From the NCBI GenBank assembly GCA_964460305.1, contig CAYWRA010000037.1, positions 1-23,292 on the forward strand: a stretch of DNA of 23,292 nucleotides. The letters are read 5' to 3'. The stretch is from JAPLCX01 sp964460305 (GTDB taxonomy: Bacteria > Auribacterota > Tritonobacteria > UBA1439). Each line of letters opens with the position of its first letter. Position 1 is the stretch's first letter. The position numbers were made by a program, and so were the translations under genes. Below, in pieces: positions 1-6,541 of this stretch. The notes under the pieces are model-generated. The model saw nothing but the letters and a program-made list of their open reading frames with translations. It had not been told where the DNA came from and ran no database searches.

Positions 1-53
1 TACCGCCTTTTTCAATCCGGACTCCTCCTGACACCCCATAACTGAGGGATTAC

Positions 54-101
54 AAAAAAAATGTTTTTTTCGTTGACAAAGTGGCGCCGGTGAGATACAT
101 T
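54..101 (+). promoter_or_regulatory. Sigma70-type promoter of the dcw cluster (Pmra)
   Basis: A consensus -35 box TTGACA lies at 73-78. A spacer of exactly 17 bp separates it from TACATT at 96-101, which matches 4 of 6 positions of the -10 consensus. An A-tract followed by a T-tract (54-70) sits directly upstream of the -35 box and could act as an UP element. Transcription would start near 107-109, about 58 nt before the mraZ ATG. The promoter lies just before the MraZ operator repeats, as expected for an autoregulated mra promoter. The first 50 bases hold nothing I recognise. Confidence 0.75.
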
Positions 102-102
102 T

Positions 103-137
103 TGGGAAATAGTGGAGTAAAGTGGTACATAGTGGTG
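103..137 (+). promoter_or_regulatory. MraZ operator: four TGGN direct repeats at 10-bp spacing
   Basis: TGG triplets start at 103, 113, 123 and 133, each in a 10-base unit: TTTGGGAAAT, AGTGGAGTAA, AGTGGTACAT, AGTGGTGGAA. MraZ proteins bind short TGGGN-like direct repeats separated by 5 nt (10-bp period) upstream of their own gene, so spacing, sequence and location all fit. The array begins at the end of the -10 box and spans the predicted transcription start, so bound MraZ would be expected to repress the operon. Repeat number and exact recognition bases are inferred from family knowledge. Confidence 0.75.
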
Positions 138-165
138 GAAACAGTCTTCTACACTAGGTGTCAAG

Positions 166-609
166 ATGTTCTACGGACAATTCAGGCACGCGGTGGATAG
201 CAAAGGAAGATTGATCATCCCTTCCAAATTCAGGGACACTCTCCGTGAGAATTACATTGATAAATTTTTTGTGACGATAGGCTTCGAGCACTGCCTCTTC
301 GTTTTCACGCCGACCGATTGGAACCAGATTATCACCAAACTGAAGGAGCAGCCGTTCACGAAAGAGAAGGCGCGGGACTTTATGCGTCTGTTTCTTTCGG
401 GCGCATGCGAGGTTGAATGCGACCGTCAGGGAAGGATCATGCTGCCGCAGAGTTTGCTCAAGTGGGCCGGTATAAAGAAGGACGTCATGGTGATCGGCGT
501 GCTTAACCGATTTGAAATTTGGGATGAGGAAAGCTGGCGCACGTTCGAGTTGGAGAGGGGGAGTAATTACGAGGGGCTTGCGGAAGAGCTCATCGGAGTG
601 GGCTTGTGA
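166..609 (+). CDS. mraZ: MraZ, transcriptional regulator of the dcw cluster
   Basis: A 147-residue protein of the usual MraZ length. It has two SpoVT-AbrB-type halves: the first carries DSKGRLIIPSKFR near residues 11-23 and the second DRQGRIMLP near 86-94. Those are the two DxxGR motifs of the family. MraZ forms a ring oligomer that binds repeats upstream of its own gene and controls the cell-wall/division operon. The ATG at 166 has AGGTG at 156-160, and the protein starts with the family-typical MFYGQFRHAVDSKGR. It is the first gene of the cluster, as in most bacteria. Its stop codon overlaps the ribosome binding site of the next small ORF. Confidence 0.96.
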   Translation: MFYGQFRHAVDSKGRLIIPSKFRDTLRENYIDKFFVTIGFEHCLFVFTPTDWNQIITKLKEQPFTKEKARDFMRLFLSGACEVECDRQGRIMLPQSLLKWAGIKKDVMVIGVLNRFEIWDEESWRTFELERGSNYEGLAEELIGVGL

Positions 610-622
610 GGGGGGGATACCG

Positions 623-901
623 ATGCAAGAATTATCAACCACGGATGGATTCGGGAAACTCATATTCGAGAACGATGAACGGGTAATGCACAGGAAGGTA
701 TTGCTGCCGCTCGCGGAGAGGATCCTGCGCAGATGCCCTGGGCTCACCTCCATGCTTGCGGCAGTCGGGGCGAGGAACGTATCGTACGGCAATGGAGGGG
801 AGCACGGCTCGCTCGCGGTGATGATGGCGGCAAGCCGGAGCATCGATACGGGCGGACGGCATCGGAAGAATTATCGATTCTGCATGCGGCAAATGTCCTG
901 A
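623..901 (+). CDS. Small uncharacterised protein between mraZ and rsmH (92 aa)
   Basis: I do not recognise this product. The reading frame is open from ATG 623 to TGA 899-901. A purine-rich GAGGGGGGGA sits at 608-617, five bases before the ATG and overlapping the mraZ stop. Its own stop overlaps the rsmH ATG (TGATG at 899-903). rsmH has no Shine-Dalgarno sequence of its own, so translation of this ORF would explain how rsmH is started; that coupling is the best argument that it is real. The protein has an acidic start (MQELSTTDGFGKLIFENDE), a hydrophobic/basic middle (VLLPLAERILRRCPGL near residues 27-42) and a basic C-terminus. No signal peptide or known motif is visible. The rsmH frame is also open upstream, so a non-coding leader cannot be excluded. 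Confidence 0.5.
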   Translation: MQELSTTDGFGKLIFENDERVMHRKVLLPLAERILRRCPGLTSMLAAVGARNVSYGNGGEHGSLAVMMAASRSIDTGGRHRKNYRFCMRQMS

Positions 902-1827
902 TGAGCGGCGACCACACGCCCGTGATGCGCGAGGAGGCGGTCGATCTTCTCAGGCTTCAACCGGGCATGTGCGTGGTGGATGCCACGATAGGCTGCGGGG
1001 GGCACGCCGCGGCGATCGCCGAGCGCATAAGTCCGGGAGGGATGCTGATCGGTCTGGATTGGGACGGCGAGGCGCTTGCGGTTGCCGGAGAGAGATTGCG
1101 GGCGCCGGGATGCGAAGTAAAGCTTCGCCGCCGGAACTTCAGAAATCTGAAAGAGGTTCTTGGGGAAGAGGGCGTTCGCGAGGTCGATGCATTGCTCTTT
1201 GACGTAGGGGCTTCGAGCCTCCAGTTCGAATCGGAGGGGCGCGGGTTCAGCTTTTCCGTGCGGGGGCCGTTGGACATGAGGATGGACGGCCGCCGGACGG
1301 AGACGGCCGGGGCGATCCTCTCCCGGTTCGGAGCGCGCGAGATGGAGCAGCTCTTCGCGGAGTACGGCGAAGAGGAACTTGCGCGCCCGATCGCGCGTGC
1401 GATAGTCCGGGAGGGATGCCCGAAGGACACGGTCGAGCTTGCCGAACTCGTCGCGCGCGTGTATGCGAGGGAGGGGCGGCGGGGCAGGATCAATCCCGCA
1501 ACGAAGGTTTTCCAGGCGCTGCGGATCGCGGTGAACGATGAGCTCGGCAATCTGAGGCTCGCGATTCCCCAGGCGATCGACGTTGCTCGGAAGGGGGGGC
1601 GGATCGTCGTGATCAGCTTTCACTCGCTCGAAGACAGGATCGTGAAGGAAGAGTTTTTGCGAGGAGCGAAGGGGTGCATATGCCCTCCCGACTTCCCGGT
1701 ATGCCGGTGCGGGAGGGCGCCGGGGCTGAAAATAATCACGAAGCGGGTGCTTAGGCCCCCGGCTGAAGAAGTGGCGAACAACCCGCGGGCGAGGAGCGCG
1801 CGGCTCCGCGCGGCAGAGAAAATATAA
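901..1827 (+). CDS. rsmH: 16S rRNA m4C1402 methyltransferase RsmH
   Basis: A 308-residue SAM-dependent methyltransferase that, with RsmI, modifies C1402 in the decoding centre of 16S rRNA. The ATG at 901 gives MSGDHTPVMREEAVDLL, aligning with the conserved HxPVL start of the family. Visible blocks are the SAM-binding DATIGCGGHAAAI, the LLFDVGASSLQ and GFSFSVRGPLDMRMD motifs, INPATKVFQALRIAVNDEL, and VISFHSLEDRIVK near the end. A cysteine-rich CICPPDFPVCRCG precedes the C-terminal region. The frame is open back to about 733, but that extension does not resemble the family. There is no Shine-Dalgarno; the start overlaps the stop of the preceding ORF. VGASSLQ differs slightly from the common GVSSPQ form. 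Confidence 0.96.
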   Translation: MSGDHTPVMREEAVDLLRLQPGMCVVDATIGCGGHAAAIAERISPGGMLIGLDWDGEALAVAGERLRAPGCEVKLRRRNFRNLKEVLGEEGVREVDALLFDVGASSLQFESEGRGFSFSVRGPLDMRMDGRRTETAGAILSRFGAREMEQLFAEYGEEELARPIARAIVREGCPKDTVELAELVARVYAREGRRGRINPATKVFQALRIAVNDELGNLRLAIPQAIDVARKGGRIVVISFHSLEDRIVKEEFLRGAKGCICPPDFPVCRCGRAPGLKIITKRVLRPPAEEVANNPRARSARLRAAEKI

Positions 1828-2100
1828 TCAAGAGAAACCACAGAGTGCACAGAGAAGACACAGAGGATACAGAGAAATAAACCGGAGATCGTTTTTAAAC
1901 TGCGGATAACCGCGGATAGAGCGGATTTGAAGGCACAGTGGTTGCATCCACGGATTTCACAGATTTCACGGATTAAACGATACTTCAGGTAACCAGAAAC
2001 TCGAAGCTAGAAACCGTAGTGTACGTCTGTGTAATCCGTGGATAAAAACGCTATTGGGATTTTGGATTTGGGATTTTTTAACTACGGGGGATAGGTCAGG
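1828..2100. repeat. Repeat-rich gap with CACAGAG and CACGGATTT repeats forming an inverted repeat
   Basis: No gene is visible between rsmH and the response regulator (1828-2266). The stretch starts with CACAGAG units at 1839, 1848 and 1859, plus a further ACAGAG at 1869. Three tandem 9-mers follow at 1949-1975 (CACGGATTT, CACAGATTT, CACGGATTA). The 17 bases at 1946-1962 recur inverted at 2027-2043 with one mismatch, so the element can fold into a large hairpin. A TTGGGATTTTGGATTTGGG motif follows at 2054-2072. Related CACAGAG/CACGGAG pieces recur at 16132-16143 and 17511-17530, so this is a dispersed family. Confidence 0.7.
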
Positions 2101-2126
2101 GATTGGCCGGAAGATCTTTTTAGGCG

Positions 2127-2171
2127 ATCATTGAGATACGATGGAGTTGCGCGTGGCAACTCATCAATGAT
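2127..2171 (+). other. Two-part stem-loop upstream of the response regulator
   Basis: An inner perfect 7-bp stem GAGTTGC (2144-2150) / GCAACTC (2156-2162) has a 5-nt loop. It is enclosed by an outer 8-bp stem ATCATTGA (2127-2134) / TCAATGAT (2164-2171), with an asymmetric internal region on the 5' side. It lies about 95 nt before the regulator start codon. There is no T-run after it, so it is not a typical intrinsic terminator. It could be a leader RNA structure or repeat debris. Confidence 0.45.
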
Positions 2172-2266
2172 GCACCTCCAACCCTAGAGGCTCTGCCTTC
2201 CCTGACCTTGCCTCCGCGATATTGCGCACATGCCGGGGCGCGTGCGGTAAAAAGGACGGAGAGGCG

Positions 2267-2608
2267 ATGAAACGGGTGCTCATCGTGGATGATGAACCGA
2301 TCGTGAGGAGATTCATCAGCCTGTGTCTCCGGGGGCGATACATTACCGAAGAAGCCGAGGATGGGGAGAAGGCGTTGTCGAAGGCGGTGCGCGGGAAGTA
2401 CGATTGCGTGATTACCGACGTGCAGATGCCACACATGGATGGCCTGAGCCTGCTTGACGCAATCAAGAGGCGCGCCCCGAAGACCGCGGTGATCGTGATG
2501 TCGGGAGGGGGGGAGCAGTACTCGTCCGCCGCGATACGGCATGGGGCTAGTTCGTTTCTCTCGAAGCCGTTCCTTGTCGATATGCTGCACTCGGCGCTAC
2601 AGTGCGTC
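2267..2608 (+). CDS. Single-domain response regulator (CheY-like receiver) Confidence 0.
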
Positions 2609-2611
2609 TGA
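2267..2611 (+). CDS. Single-domain response regulator (CheY-like receiver)
   Basis: A 114-residue protein made only of a receiver domain. The acidic pair is D8-D9 (LIVDDEP), the phospho-acceptor is D51 (ITDVQMPHMDG), the switch serine is S79 (IVMSGG) and the conserved lysine is K100 (LSKPF). It has no DNA-binding or enzymatic output domain, so it should act through protein contacts or in a phosphorelay. ATG 2267 is preceded by GGAGAGG at 2258-2264. The frame extends upstream to a TTG at 2222, but that start has no support. No histidine kinase is in the window. Its place between rsmH and ftsL, 27 nt before ftsL, is unusual for a dcw cluster and suggests co-transcription with division genes. 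A link to division is inference. Confidence 0.92.
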   Translation: MKRVLIVDDEPIVRRFISLCLRGRYITEEAEDGEKALSKAVRGKYDCVITDVQMPHMDGLSLLDAIKRRAPKTAVIVMSGGGEQYSSAAIRHGASSFLSKPFLVDMLHSALQCV

Positions 2612-2638
2612 CGAAAAGTCGACTAGAGGAGTGACACG

Positions 2639-3058
2639 ATGCCAAGGAAGAACAGGAAATGCGACGAGGGGCCTTCGGTCGCTGCGCTGACGGGAAAGTG
2701 GGTTCTCCTGGCGGCGATGGCCGTCTCTCTCTCTCTTCTGTACGTGTGGCAGCACGTACAGTTGGTGCGCACCGGCTACGCAATAAAAAAGATCGAACGG
2801 GAAGTCGTCGAATGGCAAAAGAACAACGAGACGCTGAAATTGGAGAACGAGCGGCTCAAAAATCCGCAACGCATAGAGCAGGTGCTTGCCCAGAATAATC
2901 TGGGCCTGGTGTTCCCGCAGGCGAAGGACATTGTCCGGCTCCGCTATTATCGCCACGCGAATGAACGGGACAAGGAGAAATCGGGGAGCGAAGGGGGCAC
3001 CGATACTCTTTTAAGTTACAGGAGCGGCGTACGCGGAGTCGGACATAATAGTATGTGA
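2639..3058 (+). CDS. ftsL: FtsL-like divisome protein
   Basis: A 139-residue bitopic membrane protein. A basic N-terminus (about 1-19) is followed by one membrane segment (WVLLAAMAVSLSLLYVW, about 21-37). A likely coiled coil at about 46-80 is rich in E, K and leucine (IEREVVEWQKNNETLKLENERL). The NPQRIEQVLAQNNLGLVFP segment is the typical FtsL/DivIC end. FtsL bridges FtsQ and FtsB/DivIC and activates FtsW-FtsI. Identity rests on topology and its place between rsmH and ftsI rather than strong sequence identity, which is normal for this fast-evolving family. The tail after about residue 105 is polar and poorly conserved. GAGGAG precedes ATG 2639. Confidence 0.85.
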   Translation: MPRKNRKCDEGPSVAALTGKWVLLAAMAVSLSLLYVWQHVQLVRTGYAIKKIEREVVEWQKNNETLKLENERLKNPQRIEQVLAQNNLGLVFPQAKDIVRLRYYRHANERDKEKSGSEGGTDTLLSYRSGVRGVGHNSM

Positions 3059-3114
3059 GTGGCGCAGGGCCGCCGCGCCCCCCGCGGCGGTGTTGTGTAT
3101 AAAAGGCGAGTATC

Positions 3115-4842
3115 ATGTTGAACGACAAGAGGTACAGGCTAAAGTCGTTTTGTGTCTACGTGTTTTTTCTGCTAGCCTTCGCCTGTCTTTACTACAGGCT
3201 TTTCCTCCTCCAAATCGTCAGCCATGAAGATCTCCTAAACAGGGGACTCAGCCTCAACCGGCTAAACGTCAAGATAGATCCCCGCAGGGGAAACATCTGC
3301 GATCGTGAAGGCCGGCCTCTGGCCATGAGCATAAGCGTAAAATCGGCCTATGCCGAGGCTGATAAAATCGCGTCGCCGGAAACGGCCGCGCGGTCGCTCT
3401 CGCGGTGCCTCTCTCTTCCGTACGAAGACCTTGTGGAAAAGCTGGACAAGAAGAGGAGGTTCGTCTGGCTTGCCAGGAAGCTCGACGACAATACGGCTGA
3501 CAGGATCGAACGCCTTCAGATCGACGGCGTCGGTTTCCGCGAAGAGGTAAAGAGGGTATATCCTCAGGGCGGGCTCTTAAGCCACGTGCTCGGCTTCGTC
3601 GATATCGACAACCGCGGGTTGGAAGGGCTTGAACTGCAGGCCGATCAGTACCTGCGCGGGCAATCGGGCTGGATGGCGTCTCATAGGGACCGCAAGGGCC
3701 GGGAGATCATGACCCTCAGAAGCCAGGACATCCCGCCCATCGACGGCTATGATCTTTCCCTCACGGTGGACGCCGTCATTCAGCACATTGCGGAGAGCGA
3801 GCTCGAGAAGGGATGCCGCCAGTACAACGCGGTGGCGGGATGCCTCATCGTGCTGGAGCCGAAGACGGGGGCGGTTCTCGCCATCGCCAACTGGCCGTCC
3901 TACGATCCGAATGCGCCGTCGAATTTCCCAACGGAATACCGGCGCAACAGGTGCATCACCGACGTCTATGAGCCTGGGTCGACCTTCAAGGTCGTCACGG
4001 TGGCAACCGCGCTTGACAGCGGATGCGTAACGATGGGCGACGTCATCTTCTGCGAGAACGGCGCCTTTCGCGTCGGCAGGCACACCCTGCACGACGTGCA
4101 CTCATACGGGAATCTCAGCACGGTGGAGGTGATCCGTAAGTCGAGCAACATCGGAGCCGTGAAGATTGCGATGAGGCTGGGCGAGGAAAAACTTTATCAG
4201 GGCATCCGTCGGTTCGGATTCGGATCTCCCACGGGAATAGGCCTGCCGGGCGAGGTGGGGGGCATGTTGCATCCCTTAAGTCAGTGGTCGGGGCTCTCGA
4301 TCGCCGCCGTCCCAATGGGGCAGGAGGTTGGGGTCACTCCGATCCAGATGGCCACGGCGGTGGCCGCACTCGCGAATGGCGGCGTAGCGATGAGGCCGTA
4401 CATCGTCGACAACGTGAAAAACAGCTCGGGCGGGGTAGTTAAATCCTACGCCCCCCGGTCGAGGGGCAGGGTGGTGAGCGAGGCGACAGCCGCGGCGCTT
4501 GTGAATGCCATGGAAGGCGTCCCCACCCGCGAGGGCACGGCGCCAAGGGCCGCCCTTGAGGAGTACACGGTGGCGGGGAAAACCGGGACTTCTCAGAAGG
4601 TTGACCCTGGGGGCCACTACTCGCACTCCAGATTTGTGGGGTCGTTTGTGGGCTTCGCGCCGTCGAGGGATCCCGCGGTGCTGATCCTCGTTGCCCTCGA
4701 CGAACCCAAGCCCATTTATTACGGCGGGGCGGTGGCTGCGCCGATATTCAAGGAGGTCGCGAAGCGGACGCTGAAATATCTCGCGGTCCCGCCGGACAAG
4801 AGCGAAGAGGGAGTCAAGGTGGTGTGGGGAGAGAGAAATTAG
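3115..4842 (+). CDS. ftsI: Peptidoglycan transpeptidase FtsI (PBP3, class B PBP)
   Basis: A 575-residue class B penicillin-binding protein that cross-links septal peptidoglycan in the periplasm. It has one N-terminal membrane anchor (about 12-33) and a pedestal domain starting at the DPRRGNICDREGRPLA block (55-70). The transpeptidase domain carries all three active-site motifs: S289-T-F-K292 with the acylated serine S289, S343-S-N345, and K489-T-G-T492. The protein ends about 80 residues after KTGT with no PASTA domains, unlike Gram-positive counterparts. ATG 3115 is preceded by AAGGCGAG. It sits 56 nt after ftsL. The gap to murE holds a palindromic repeat. Confidence 0.96.
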   Translation: MLNDKRYRLKSFCVYVFFLLAFACLYYRLFLLQIVSHEDLLNRGLSLNRLNVKIDPRRGNICDREGRPLAMSISVKSAYAEADKIASPETAARSLSRCLSLPYEDLVEKLDKKRRFVWLARKLDDNTADRIERLQIDGVGFREEVKRVYPQGGLLSHVLGFVDIDNRGLEGLELQADQYLRGQSGWMASHRDRKGREIMTLRSQDIPPIDGYDLSLTVDAVIQHIAESELEKGCRQYNAVAGCLIVLEPKTGAVLAIANWPSYDPNAPSNFPTEYRRNRCITDVYEPGSTFKVVTVATALDSGCVTMGDVIFCENGAFRVGRHTLHDVHSYGNLSTVEVIRKSSNIGAVKIAMRLGEEKLYQGIRRFGFGSPTGIGLPGEVGGMLHPLSQWSGLSIAAVPMGQEVGVTPIQMATAVAALANGGVAMRPYIVDNVKNSSGGVVKSYAPRSRGRVVSEATAAALVNAMEGVPTREGTAPRAALEEYTVAGKTGTSQKVDPGGHYSHSRFVGSFVGFAPSRDPAVLILVALDEPKPIYYGGAVAAPIFKEVAKRTLKYLAVPPDKSEEGVKVVWGERN

Positions 4843-4857
4843 AATCCAGTAGCCAGT

Positions 4858-4901
4858 AGCCAGAATCCAGAATTCAGAATTCCGGCTCCTGGATTCTGGC
4901 T
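4858..4901. repeat. 13-bp perfect inverted repeat (CCAGAATCCAG family)
   Basis: AGCCAGAATCCAG at 4858-4870 is exactly complementary to CTGGATTCTGGCT at 4889-4901 with an 18-nt loop that contains GAATTC twice. Degenerate AGAATCCAGT/AGCCAGT units precede it from 4841. The same family recurs at about 19107-19175. A TGGGATTTTGGATTT motif follows at 4906-4920, then the murE ribosome binding site. Confidence 0.8.
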
Positions 4902-4935
4902 TCTATGGGATTTTGGATTTAATAAGGAGTGAGGA

Positions 4936-6399
4936 TTGAATAACGCGAAGAAATTGAGCGAACTGATCCCCGCCCTGGGCGAGTGCAGTGTCACGGGGCG
5001 GCGCGACGTGGAAGTGACCGGCCTCAGCCATGATTCTCGCATGGTGAGATACGGGAATCTCTTCGCAGCACTCCCCGGCGGCAGGATCGACGGCCATGAT
5101 CATGTGGCCGAAGCCATTGAGAGGGGAGCGGTCGCCGTCCTCGTCCAGAGAGAGGTCGCCGCGTCAAACCGGGCAACCATCCTCATGGTACGGGACAGCC
5201 GGCGTGCTCTCGCTCAACTGGCGGATTGTTTCTACGGCAGCCCGTCCAAGGAGATCGAGGTTATCGGCGTGACGGGAACGAACGGAAAAACGACCGTCTG
5301 TTACCTTACCAGGGCGATACTGAGAGAGGCGGGGAGGAGCCCCGCCCTCCTTGGGACCATCGAATACCTCATCGGTGGGCGTTCCATACCGGCTGAACGC
5401 ACCACGCCGGAGGCGACCTACCTTCAGGCGATGATGAGGGATGCGGTGAGGGAGGGGTGTGACTGCCTCGTTATGGAGGTCTCCTCACACGCCCTTTCGC
5501 AACGACGGGTGGAGAGCATCGCCTTCGATGTGGCGGTCTTCACTAATCTCGGGAGAGACCATCTTGATTACCACGGCAGCATCGAGGCATACTTCAACGC
5601 GAAAGCGCCCCTCTTTGCGATGCCGGGTTTGAAGAGCGCGGTGGTAAACAGTGATGATACGTGGGGGCGTAAGCTTGCTGCGTCAATCACCGTCCCGCTC
5701 GTAACTTACGGCATGCACGAGGGCGCAATGGTACGGGCGCTCTCCGTCGAATTGGGCCGGGCCGGCAGCCGGTTTGACATCGAGACGGATAGTCACCGGC
5801 TGTCGGTCACACTCCCCCTGCTCGGCAGGCACAACGTCTACAATGCCCTTGCCGCAACGAGCGTGGCGCTTTCGTCGGGCGTCCAGCCGGAGGTGATTGT
5901 CGCGGCGCTCTCGAAAGCGAAACCTGCACGGGGAAGGCTGGAGGAGGTGCCATGCGGGAAGCCGTATCGCATATTCGTCGATTATGCTCATACCGAGGAT
6001 GCGCTTGAGAACGCTCTTCTGGCCGTGCGGGAGGGATGCAAGGGGAGGGTCATACTCGTATTCGGTTGCGGCGGCAACAGGGACGTGAGCAAGCGGATTC
6101 CCATGGGGCGCGTGGCGTCCCGACTGTCCGACCTGCCGATAATCACCACGGACAACCCGCGTGGGGAGCATCCGATGGAGATCATCAAGGAGGTTTCGAG
6201 GGGCTGCGATGAGTCCGGGAAGCATTGCCAAGCAATTCAGAATAGACGTGAAGCAATCGCCGCAGCGCTCGCCGAGGCCAGGGATGGCGATGTCGTTTTG
6301 GTGGCTGGGAAGGGACACGAACGCACACAGGAGTTCGAGAGCACGGTAGTCCCCTTCAGCGATCGGGACGTGATTATGGAGCTGGTTGGCGGGGCATGA
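4936..6399 (+). CDS. murE: UDP-MurNAc-L-Ala-D-Glu:meso-diaminopimelate ligase MurE
   Basis: A 487-residue ATP-dependent Mur ligase that adds the third residue of the stem peptide in the cytoplasm. The N-terminal UDP-binding domain has GLSHDSRMVRYGNLFAALPG (29-48). The central ATPase P-loop is TGTNGKTT (113-120). K223 in YFNAKAPLF is the expected carbamylated lysine. The C-terminal domain carries DNPR at 405-408, the motif of meso-DAP-adding enzymes, within TTDNPRGEHP. The usual form is DNPRxEDP, so H replaces D at one position; I would still predict meso-DAP rather than lysine. The start is a TTG at 4936, supported by AAGGAG at 4924-4929 six bases upstream; no ATG fits as well. Confidence 0.95.
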   Translation: MNNAKKLSELIPALGECSVTGRRDVEVTGLSHDSRMVRYGNLFAALPGGRIDGHDHVAEAIERGAVAVLVQREVAASNRATILMVRDSRRALAQLADCFYGSPSKEIEVIGVTGTNGKTTVCYLTRAILREAGRSPALLGTIEYLIGGRSIPAERTTPEATYLQAMMRDAVREGCDCLVMEVSSHALSQRRVESIAFDVAVFTNLGRDHLDYHGSIEAYFNAKAPLFAMPGLKSAVVNSDDTWGRKLAASITVPLVTYGMHEGAMVRALSVELGRAGSRFDIETDSHRLSVTLPLLGRHNVYNALAATSVALSSGVQPEVIVAALSKAKPARGRLEEVPCGKPYRIFVDYAHTEDALENALLAVREGCKGRVILVFGCGGNRDVSKRIPMGRVASRLSDLPIITTDNPRGEHPMEIIKEVSRGCDESGKHCQAIQNRREAIAAALAEARDGDVVLVAGKGHERTQEFESTVVPFSDRDVIMELVGGA

Positions 6400-6409
6400 T
6401 GCGGAGTTT

Positions 6410-6506
6410 ATAAATGACAAATACCAAATGACAAATGTCAAAACACGATGAGTTTTTGTCATTTGGTCATTTGTGATTCATTTGTCATTTGGTATTTGTC
6501 ATTTAT
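6410..6506. repeat. 89-bp palindromic element, copy 1 (28-bp perfect inverted repeat)
   Basis: The 28 bases at 6410-6437 are exactly complementary to 6479-6506, with a 41-nt centre. The 89-bp core (6414-6502) is bounded by ATGACAAATACC and GGTATTTGTCAT. The centre holds a smaller imperfect hairpin around CAAAACACGATGAGTTTTTG. The same core occurs at 16146-16234 (same orientation) and 20037-20125 (opposite orientation), all exactly 89 bp long. There is no coding capacity; it behaves like a MITE or REP/BIME element. Confidence 0.88.
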
Positions 6507-6508
6507 TT

Positions 6509-6532
6509 GGGATTTGGGATTTGGGGTTTGGG
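6509..6532 (+). promoter_or_regulatory. Four-G-tract motif (putative G-quadruplex) just before murF
   Basis: G-tracts lie at 6509-6511, 6516-6518, 6523-6526 and 6530-6532, separated by ATTT, ATTT and TTT. This satisfies the standard G3+N1-7 quadruplex rule on the coding strand, so it would also be present in the mRNA. It ends 9 nt before the murF ATG, where a Shine-Dalgarno would normally be, and no normal ribosome binding site is visible. Folding and function are inference. Confidence 0.55.
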
Positions 6533-6541
6533 ATTTTATAT

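Noticed and set aside
733..900. N-terminal extension of rsmH
   Set aside because: The frame is open but the sequence does not resemble RsmH, and the conserved start HTPVM follows ATG 901.
2222..2266. TTG start extending the response regulator by 15 residues
   Set aside because: The receiver domain begins right at ATG 2267, which has a strong GGAGAGG; the extension has no domain or binding-site support.
2267..2608. A blank-evidence entry in the feature list for the response regulator, ending at 2608
   Set aside because: This is the same gene without its stop codon, left at confidence 0; the valid entry is the one ending at 2611.
6410..6537. CRISPR-like or short tandem array
   Set aside because: TGACAAATG and GGGATTT units recur, but there are no uniform repeats with unique spacers of constant size and no cas genes; the structure is palindromic.
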